In this document: positions 12,165 to 19,400 of the stretch, one piece after another
Numbering within the stretch: position 1 is the first letter of the stretch
Layout of the letters: every line of letters starts with the position of its first letter
DNA from: a virus
IMG/VR virus record: IMGVR_UViG_3300011432_000050
Span: 1 to 21,738 of that record
Strand: one strand, 5' to 3'
Length of the DNA: 21,738 nt
Translations under genes and position numbers: made by a program
Notes under the pieces: generated by a model
Seen by the model: the letters and a program-made list of their open reading frames with translations, nothing else
Databases searched by the model: none
Told to the model about the DNA's origin: nothing

Positions 12165-14284
12165 AAGTATTTCTGAAGACTCAGTATCAGCTCAGCATAG
12201 CGATGGACCGCATTGTATCGAACTTGATTCGTTACAAGTCCAGCAAAGTGACGATTGTCAACTCCCCAGAAGAATCAGATCTGGCTGTTCTGCACGTAAT
12301 TGGATATGAAGAGACTGCGCAGAGCATCCGTCGACTCACGGCGCTTGGTAAGAAATACGCAATGATTCAGTATTGCCTGCGTTCTACTGAGGCACAGAGC
12401 GCGCAGGAGTGGATTCCATTGTGGACAGAAGCGGCCTTTGTTTGGTCGTACTACGATTTGCCGAAACTGTGCAAGGAAGAGGGTCTGGAGTTCCCGGACA
12501 CACCGTTCTTGTTTGCACCACTTGGTGTCGATACACAGGTGTTTTCCCAGGGACTTAGTCTTGCCAAGTATCCACACAAGGTTCTCACAACGGGAACAGT
12601 CGCGCCAAGTGAGTGCATCGATCTTGTAAATGCGGCGTGTGCTCAGGTAGACACTCGAATGGGTGCCCACATGCACGTGGGAATCCTGACAGAAACTACC
12701 GAAGAATTCAACGGCTCAATTGTCCACTACGAGCATGAAATACCCGATAACAGACTCGCCCAGCTTTACCGACAGACAGAATATGTATGCGGACTACGTC
12801 GAGTCGAGGGGTTCGAACTCCCAGCAGCAGAGGGACTTCTTTGTGGGACAATTCCTATTCTTTTTGACAAGCCTCACTATCGGGATTGGTTTGGCGACTT
12901 TGGTGCTTTGTTCATCAAAGAAGGCACTGATGACGAAATCATTCAGAGTCTTGTAGAAATTTTCCAGAAGCCAAAATCACATTGGCCGCCGAGAGACATC
13001 GAGGGTGCCAAGAAGCAGTTCGATTGGCAGCACATTTGTGAAACGTTCTGGGAATTTGCTAACGAATTGGTTCCTGTTGATGCATCAACGTCAAATGTCC
13101 AGGTTAGTAAGTCCACGCGTCGACTTCTCTGGATTGGTGATGCTGTTGTTTCTACTGGTTTTGCGAAGTGTACACACCACATCCTCGAAACTGTCCGGCA
13201 CGAGTGGGATACCTATGTTCTTGGGTTGAACTATTTCGGTGACCCACATCAGTACCCGTATCCGATTTTCCCCTGTATTCGTGGCACACGAGGTGACATT
13301 TTTGGTCTCTCTCGTATTAAATCACTTATAGATTCAATTCGCCCTGAACTTGTGATAGTACAGAATGATCCATGGAACTTTCCAGAGTACATGAAAGCCA
13401 TTGGAAACGTGCCCACCGTTGGTGTTGTTGCGGTAGATGGCAAAAATTGTCGTGGAGAAGGACTAAATGGTCTTCTTCATGCGATTTTCTGGACAGACTT
13501 TGGCGCGAAAGAGGCAGCACTCGGTGGCTACCGTGGATCGTCTACGGTAATTCCGCTAGGAGTAGATAGAGAGATTTTCAAGCCTATCCGTAAAGAACTT
13601 GCCCGTCAATCCATGGGTTTGCCCCAGAAGCAGTCAAAAGGTTTTATTGTTGGAAATATCAACCGAAATCAGGCTCGGAAACGGCTGGACCTGACGATTC
13701 AGTACTTCTGCGAGTGGGTCAAGACCTATCGGGTTGACGACGCATATCTGTATCTGCACATTGCCCCTACTGCTGATGTAGGGTACGACGCTTCACAGTT
13801 GATGCGGTATTACGGATTGACAGGTCGCCTGATTCTCGCGGAACCTGATCCAGGGTTTGGCATTGCCGAGACGGCGCTCCCGTTTGTCTATAACAGTTTC
13901 GATGTCCAGGTCACGACTACTCAGGGCGAAGGCTTTGGACTGACCACCCTCGAAGGTATGGCCTGCGGTATTCCGCAAATTCTTCCTAACTGGTCAGCAC
14001 TTGGTGATTTGTTTTCTGATAGCTGTAATATGGTTTCTTGCCCCACTACAGCTTGCACGCCGAACAATATCAATGCGGTTGGCGGTGTGCCGGATAAAGA
14101 TGAATTCATTGGGGCTTTGAACAGTTTGTACAGCAACGAACAGTACCGATCGAATCGTAGTGAACAGGTGCTTCAGAAAGCTTCTGAGGCGCGATTCGTT
14201 TGGAAGAGCGTTGGAGACAAATACATCGAAGCTCTTGAGAATGTTTTTGCGCCGAAAGTGATGGTGAGTTCAAATGGCCTTTAG
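12161..14284 (+). CDS. tandem two-domain glycosyltransferase (GT4-like, GT-B fold)
   Basis: This encodes 707 residues containing two GT-B units. Unit one (about 1-305) ends with RVEGFELPAAEGLLCGTIPI, whose E216 and E224 form an E-x7-E motif. Unit two (about 320-705) has an STGFAK opening, VIPLGVDREIF, IVGNINRNQARKRLD (496-510, probable phosphate-binding segment) and QGEGFGLTTLEGMACGIPQI with E590 and E598 as a second E-x7-E. Both units thus look catalytically intact, so the protein may add two sugars in turn. ATG 12161 overlaps the radical SAM stop (ATGA) with GGGAG upstream; a longer start at 12131 is less likely. The end overlaps the gp10-like gene by 11 bases. Confidence 0.87.
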   Translation: MKVFLKTQYQLSIAMDRIVSNLIRYKSSKVTIVNSPEESDLAVLHVIGYEETAQSIRRLTALGKKYAMIQYCLRSTEAQSAQEWIPLWTEAAFVWSYYDLPKLCKEEGLEFPDTPFLFAPLGVDTQVFSQGLSLAKYPHKVLTTGTVAPSECIDLVNAACAQVDTRMGAHMHVGILTETTEEFNGSIVHYEHEIPDNRLAQLYRQTEYVCGLRRVEGFELPAAEGLLCGTIPILFDKPHYRDWFGDFGALFIKEGTDDEIIQSLVEIFQKPKSHWPPRDIEGAKKQFDWQHICETFWEFANELVPVDASTSNVQVSKSTRRLLWIGDAVVSTGFAKCTHHILETVRHEWDTYVLGLNYFGDPHQYPYPIFPCIRGTRGDIFGLSRIKSLIDSIRPELVIVQNDPWNFPEYMKAIGNVPTVGVVAVDGKNCRGEGLNGLLHAIFWTDFGAKEAALGGYRGSSTVIPLGVDREIFKPIRKELARQSMGLPQKQSKGFIVGNINRNQARKRLDLTIQYFCEWVKTYRVDDAYLYLHIAPTADVGYDASQLMRYYGLTGRLILAEPDPGFGIAETALPFVYNSFDVQVTTTQGEGFGLTTLEGMACGIPQILPNWSALGDLFSDSCNMVSCPTTACTPNNINAVGGVPDKDEFIGALNSLYSNEQYRSNRSEQVLQKASEARFVWKSVGDKYIEALENVFAPKVMVSSNGL

Positions 14285-14699
14285 AGTTACCATCAAGGGC
14301 GTTGAACAAATGAAGGGTCGTCTCAACCTTATGGGCTTAAAATTGGAGGGAAACCTTCAGAATGCTCTGATGGAAGAGATGAAGACAGAACAGGAAGAAG
14401 TAATTCGTAGAATTCCAAAAGACACACGTGCTTTGTCACAGTCTACGGAACTGTTCGAGGGAGTAAGAAAAGGTAGTCCTAATCGGAAGGGCATAGTTGC
14501 CGCCACGATTACTGTTGGTAATGACCTAACAAATCCGAAAACAGGTCGTAGAACAGCCGATTATGCAATTCAGGTGCATGAAGATTTGGAAGCACACCAT
14601 AATGAGGGGCAAGCGAAATTTCTTGAGAGTACGCTCAAGGAAGCTGCTCCGTATATGGCTGATCGTGTAATTCGGCGGTTGGATAAGAAGCTAGGCTAA
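14274..14699 (+). CDS. HK97 gp10-like neck / tail-completion protein
   Basis: This encodes 141 residues. The pattern of an N-terminal beta segment (FRVTIKGVEQM), a long helix (LEGNLQNALMEEMKTEQEEVIRRIPKDT, about 26-53) and the C-terminal DYAIQVHEDLEAHHNEGQAKFLESTLKEA motif (about 96-124) is typical of the HK97 gp10-like family, which sits between connector and tail. In the usual gene order it follows the head-closure protein; here four glycan-type genes intervene. GGTGAG lies just upstream of the ATG within the end of the glycosyltransferase gene, so the tail genes are translationally linked to the cassette. Confidence 0.83.
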   Translation: MAFRVTIKGVEQMKGRLNLMGLKLEGNLQNALMEEMKTEQEEVIRRIPKDTRALSQSTELFEGVRKGSPNRKGIVAATITVGNDLTNPKTGRRTADYAIQVHEDLEAHHNEGQAKFLESTLKEAAPYMADRVIRRLDKKLG

Positions 14700-14700
14700 T

Positions 14701-15111
14701 ATGTCATCCACCGATTATCTAAAGATATTCGCACAGCGGCCCTTTGAATTGGGCCTGGATGACAATCACCGTATCCGAATTGTGTTCAATATTCGGGTAG
14801 AAAAAGTACCATCGGATACGTTCGCCCAGGAAATTCTGTCCATGCTTGTTACGGCTGGTGTTGGGACTCTGGGAACTAACCTGTTTCTAAGTTCCTCTGT
14901 GACCTTGCCGACTGGTGACGGTCCATATCTGTCGGTCATCGAGACCCCAGGGAGGGAGGGCTCCTACATTCAGAACCAAGGTGCTCCTGCGTATGATCAT
15001 CCTTCTGCTCAAATTGTTTGTAGAGCGAGGGCCAGGGGTCCTGCCTTTGCCATGGCGACTGCAGCGTACAACGCTCTCAAAGGCGTTGTGAATCAAACTG
15101 TCACCTTTTAG
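14701..15111 (+). CDS. tail terminator (minor capsid-like family)
   Basis: This encodes 136 residues. By position between the gp10-like protein and the tail tube it is the protein that caps the finished tail and joins it to the head. The central segment, GPYLSVIETPGREGSYIQNQ, followed by GAPAYDHPSAQIVCRARARG and the helix AFAMATAAYNALKGVVNQ, resembles the siphovirus minor capsid / tail terminator family. The ATG begins two bases after the preceding stop, without a strong ribosome site of its own, which suggests coupled translation. Confidence 0.75.
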   Translation: MSSTDYLKIFAQRPFELGLDDNHRIRIVFNIRVEKVPSDTFAQEILSMLVTAGVGTLGTNLFLSSSVTLPTGDGPYLSVIETPGREGSYIQNQGAPAYDHPSAQIVCRARARGPAFAMATAAYNALKGVVNQTVTF

Positions 15112-15119
15112 GAGGTAAC

Positions 15120-15677
15120 ATGTCCGAGGGAATGTCGGCACAGGGAACACTCATCGCGGTCAGTCATGACCCCAAGTGGCCCATTATCAACCCGAGCGGT
15201 GGGGTTGCTGCGTTCACAAATATCGGCGAGTTGCGCGAGATCACCGCTCCGGCGCTCACGCGTAACACGATCGAACTGACGAACCACAACAACGCAGACG
15301 ACGAATACATTGTTGGTATTCGCCGTCACGGGGACATGACGTTCAACGTCAACTTCGTGCCTCGTAATTCTACCATCGATCACCTGACGGGCCTTCAGCA
15401 GAAGTGGTTCACAGGTAGTCGTAACATCTACAAGCTGACCTATCCCGACGGAACGGCGTGGATGTTCAGCGGGTTCATCACGAACTTCGGTGTATCGGCC
15501 CCGGTCGATGATCGTCTGTCGGCTGACGTGACGATTCGACCCACCGGAAGGCACGACTGGATCGTTGGCACGCCAAATCCGCCAACCCTTCTCGATTTCG
15601 AGTCGATGACGTCCTTGTCTCCGGACAAGGACAAGGACAGGGACCTCGGTGAGCGGTCCCGTCCGATTGCGCCGTAA
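15120..15677 (+). CDS. major tail tube protein
   Basis: This encodes 185 residues, the repeating ring subunit of the tail tube. An optimal ribosome site (AGGAGGT) five bases before the ATG fits a protein needed in many copies. The IGELREITAPALTRNTIELTNHNNADDEYIVGIRRHGDMTFNVNFVP region (about 36-82) and TYPDGTAWMFSGFITNFGVSAPVDDRLSADVTIRPTG (about 107-143) are characteristic of lambda gpV-like/tail-tube proteins. The last 25 residues (PDKDKDRDLGERSRP) are charged and probably exposed. GC-rich codons resemble those of the capsid gene. Its 3' end encodes a strong hairpin (15611-15632). Confidence 0.87.
   Translation: MSEGMSAQGTLIAVSHDPKWPIINPSGGVAAFTNIGELREITAPALTRNTIELTNHNNADDEYIVGIRRHGDMTFNVNFVPRNSTIDHLTGLQQKWFTGSRNIYKLTYPDGTAWMFSGFITNFGVSAPVDDRLSADVTIRPTGRHDWIVGTPNPPTLLDFESMTSLSPDKDKDRDLGERSRPIAP
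15611..15632 (+). repeat. hairpin in the 3' end of the tail tube gene
   Basis: GTCCTTGTC and GACAAGGAC form a perfect 9-bp stem around a TCCG loop, inside the coding sequence for the charged C-terminus. With the hairpin at 15698-15725 it gives two stable stems flanking the stop codon. Confidence 0.65.
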
Positions 15678-15697
15678 GTAGTTCGTTGGCTGAGTGC

Positions 15698-15725
15698 GGG
15701 GAGGGGAACGGTGATTCCCCTCCCT
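15698..15725 (+). terminator. hairpin between tail tube and chaperone genes
   Basis: A 10-bp stem plus one G-U pair (GGGAGGGGAA with TTCCCCTCCC) closes a CGGTGA loop, with no T-tract after it. It is better read as an attenuator or RNA-stabilising element that keeps tail tube expression above that of the following genes than as a complete terminator. Confidence 0.5.
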
Positions 15726-15752
15726 CGAAAGGAACAGGATAGGGAGAATACA

Positions 15753-16130
15753 ATGAGCGAGAATGGCAAGCGTTACCTGACTGCAGAACAGATCCTCGAG
15801 ATGGACGATCTCAACACGATGGACGTTGAGGTCCCTGAGTGGCCGGTCGACGGCGAACCGGGCGTTATTCGCCTCAAGACATTGACTGCACGGGAAGCCC
15901 TCACTTTCCAGAAGCAGATGCAAACATCCGCAAAGGCACGCGAAGATGCGATGGTCGCAATCGTGGTGCTCTCCGCTGTGGATGGTGGTGGAAACCGCCT
16001 TTTCAATTCCAAGCAGGTTGAGTTGCTGCGAGACAAGAGTGTGAAGGTATTCACTCGTCTTCAGACTGCCGCCATGGAGTTGAATGGATTCTCCACGCCG
16101 AAGAAGGATGAAGAACTAAAAAACGTCTAG
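15753..16130 (+). CDS. tail assembly chaperone, first frame (gpG-like)
   Basis: This encodes 125 residues. It sits between tail tube and tape measure, where siphoviruses encode chaperones that coat the tape measure during tail assembly. RLKTLTAREALTFQKQM and AMVAIVVLSAVDGGGNRLFN followed by a VKVFTRLQTAAMELNGFS helix match the family as I know it. ATG 15753 is chosen because AGGGAG lies six bases upstream; a longer reading from 15711 would start within the hairpin. A slippery A_AAA_AAC lies in frame two codons before the stop, so a fraction of ribosomes should continue into the next frame. Confidence 0.82.
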   Translation: MSENGKRYLTAEQILEMDDLNTMDVEVPEWPVDGEPGVIRLKTLTAREALTFQKQMQTSAKAREDAMVAIVVLSAVDGGGNRLFNSKQVELLRDKSVKVFTRLQTAAMELNGFSTPKKDEELKNV

Positions 16131-16146
16131 CGCGTGGAACCATGCG
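16118..16146 (+). promoter_or_regulatory. programmed minus-one ribosomal frameshift site
   Basis: A_AAA_AAC (16118-16124) is a textbook slippery heptamer, in the correct phase of the upstream frame (codons CTA AAA AAC GTC TAG). Six bases later a stem CGCGTG/CATGCG (16131-16146, one G-U pair, GAAC loop) can form. A second, competing hairpin, CGTAGG-TTCG-CCTACG, lies at 16145-16160. After slippage the reading continues from 16124 without a stop into the second frame. Confidence 0.88.
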
Positions 16147-16486
16147 TAGGTTCGCCTACGATTTGGCTCTGCGCCTTGGGCGCGTAAACGTCGACGAAAT
16201 GCTCGACGAAATATCGTGGAATCAGTTCGAGGAGTGGATGGTGTATGATAGTCTTACACCATTCACTTCTGACCGTGACGAATATCGATTCGCAAGTATT
16301 GTTTCGATGTTGGCAAACATAAACCGTGATTCAAAGAAGCAAAAAGATCCCTGGCCAATAGATCAGTTTGTATTACGGTTTGGTGATATGCCAGAAGCAG
16401 CTTCGTTGAAGAAAAAGCAGACTGCTGAAGAACAAAAGCGAATTGGTAGGGAGTATTTCCTAATGTTTGGTGGGGGCGGGGAATAA
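16142..16486 (+). CDS. tail assembly chaperone, second frame (gpT-like), expressed by frameshift
   Basis: The frame encodes 114 residues from the first ATG, but it has no convincing ribosome site and is probably made as a C-terminal extension of the first chaperone. A minus-one shift at 16118-16124 gives a fusion of about 244 residues (124 from the first frame, 120 from this one). The segment LALRLGRVNVDEMLDEISWNQFEEWMVYDSLTPF, with a following FASIVSMLANI helix, is the gpT/DUF4035-like pattern seen in the second part of many gpGT proteins. The C-terminus is lysine-rich and ends FLMFGGGGE. The stop TAA directly abuts the tape measure ATG. Confidence 0.82.
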   Translation: MRRFAYDLALRLGRVNVDEMLDEISWNQFEEWMVYDSLTPFTSDRDEYRFASIVSMLANINRDSKKQKDPWPIDQFVLRFGDMPEAASLKKKQTAEEQKRIGREYFLMFGGGGE

Positions 16487-19400
16487 ATGGGTACTATTGT
16501 CCTAGGAACACTCCAGTTTGTCAATCAGGCTTCGCCACAGATTATGGCTGTGGCGAACTCGTTGGATACACTTGGAGCTGCAGCTCGTAGTCTTGGGATG
16601 CAGTTGATTGTCTTAGGAGGTACTCTTTACCGTTCTCTAACTGTTCCTTTGATGGGACTTGTTAAAATCGGGATAGATTTTGAACATCAGTTTGCCAATG
16701 TTGTCAAGACAGTTCAGGGCTTTGGCTATGTAGATGCTTTTGGTAAACTGAATATTCAGGCGAAGGCATTTCAGGATCAACTTCGTGAGATGGCAACAAG
16801 ATTGCCATTTACGCACAAGCAGCTCACAGAGATTGCAGCATTTGGCGGACAGTTCGGCGTACATAAGCGGGATCTAGCAGATTTTACCGAAACAGTTGCC
16901 AAACTTGGTACTACGATTGATGGCATCGAAGTTGAGACTGCTGCAAAAGCTCTGGCCCAGATCAAGAACATTACAGGTGATGCTTCCAAAGGCTACGGAA
17001 AACTAGCGGCAACTCTCGTCGATCTTGGCAACAAGGGTATCTCTACCGAGGGTACTATCCTCGAAATTACCCGACGTATGTCAGGTGCTGGTGCAGTTGC
17101 TAAGATGTCTTCGTCTCAGATGTTTGGTTGGTCAGCTGCAGTTGCAAATCTTGGTCATCGTTCAGAGCTTGGCGGTAATGCGATTGCAAATACCATCCTG
17201 AAAGTTTCGCGTTCTGTTGCAGAGGGTGGAGATAAACTTGCTGCACTTGCCAGAATTTCAGGAAAATCTGCAAAACAGTTTGCAGAAGATTGGGGTAAAG
17301 ATGCATCAGCTGCATTGAATCAGTTGCTTACCAGAATTTCCACGATGTCGAAGACTAAAATCCCTTCGGCAATTTCAGAATTGTTCGGTACATCCGTTCG
17401 TCAGAATCAGGTGTTGTTGACTCTTGTCAACACGATGGATGATTTGAACAAGACTCTTGGAGATTCAGAAACTGCCTATAAAAAAGGCACAGCAATGGAG
17501 GACGAGTTTGCGAAGAAGGCAATAACCCTCCAGAATCAGTTAGCAGTTTTGCAGAATCGTGTACGTGATGTAGCAATTACGATAGCACAGCCTTTCATGG
17601 ATGCGCTTCGTGGTGTTATTATTTGGTTGGACCCATTCTTTAAGCATATCGAAAGTCTTGCGAAAAGTTTTTCTGAATTAGATAAAAGTGCACAACGGAT
17701 TATTGTAACATTTGCAGTACTTGGCGGAGTTGGAATTCCAACTCTAATAATTGCTGTTGGTGGACTTTTGTGGGTTTTCGGTTCACTTGTTGGAATTCTT
17801 GCTCAGGTTGGCATAGCAATTGCAACTATTGGAGGTTCAGCAGCTACAGCTTCTCTTCTAGGCTGGCTTACTGCATCTTCTGCTGCGATTGGTGCTTTTG
17901 TAGTGAGTGCTTCGACTCTTGTAGGTGTGGTTTTGTTGGTTATAGGAACATTGTACGCTCTTACAAAAGCTAGAGACGCTGCTTTTGATAGTTGGGTTGC
18001 TCCACAAATTATACAGATGGCTCAGGATTTTGGAGTTCTTTCTAAAGAAGTAAAGACGTTTGCATCTGCTGAAGAAGAAGCGGCATATAAATCAGAACAA
18101 TTGGGTTTGGCGTATTATGGTCTTCGGCAGAAAGTTATTGATTTTGGTGTGGAGCAGGGTATCATTGGTGATAAAACTCAGGACATGATCACCAATTGGG
18201 ATTCGTTGTATTCCAAGTTTGGTAGTGTTTCAAAAATCCTAGATATACTTAGAAGGCAATTTATTGACTTCTCCAAGGATGTAGCTCCTCCTGACTGGTT
18301 AATGATGATATTGACTGGAGGAGCTGGGGCATGGACTCTCAATGCTATAATGAATGCAAATACGAGACGTAACTATGTTCCACCTGCTGGAGCTAATATT
18401 GCTCCAAAGGGCTTCAGACTTCCGGCTGAAGATGAAAAAGAACTTGGCGCTTTAATTCCATTTCCAGAAACAATAGGCCGTCTTCCAAGAATGGGTTTTG
18501 GAGGAATGGCCTATAGTGATGTATTTAGCAAGGTCAATAAGGACTTAGCTCTAACAAATCTGTTGATGTCTAAGAATCAGGTTATTCAGAGTGACCTGAA
18601 TGCCATGTTGTTGGAGGAAACTCCATATGAAAGAATGGCAAAAGATGCAAAAGCTGCTTCTGAAGCAGCTAGAAAAGAGGCTGAAGCTTTAAAGAAGTTG
18701 ATGGAAAATTTCGAGTTCTATCAGGATATGCACAAAATGATTGGACTTGAAGATTACATGAAGTTCAATCGAATGACCATTGCTCTTCAGGATCTTACTT
18801 CAAAAGGAATTAAGCCGGGCGCAGCATTCTTTAGAGAATACGGCGATACTGCTGTTAAAGCGGCTGATTATATCACAGCAACTGGTGGAACAATTTCTAA
18901 AGAAATGAAAGGCATTATTGCTGGATCTGAAGAAAATATAAAGAAGCTGAATGAAATATTTTTGGAGATGGCAGATCCGAAAAAGTTTAGCACAAAACTT
19001 CAGGAATTCGGACTTAGCATATATGAATTCAAACAGGAATTGGATGATCTTCAGTTCGAGCAGTGGGTTGAACGTCAGACTAACGCAACAGTTCAAGCAA
19101 TTGCAAAGTGGGAACATGGCTTAAAGGATCTGAAAGAAAAGGTAGATATTAAGCCATCAAATGTTTCAATTGAATTGTGGGAAAGATACGTAGCTACATT
19201 AAATCAGATAGAAGTTGGAAAACTTGCGCGTATTGTCCGCGAGTCGGACGAACTGCGTAAGGTGTATGTTCTCTTCTCTAAGCTTCCTGGTGGCGGGTTT
19301 GGAATCAAAGCTATTGAAGATTTCTTGAACTTGATGGGTGGTGGTAAGGCGAAAGGTGGGGAAGATGATCCTACAAAGAAAATACAGACTGGTATAGAAA

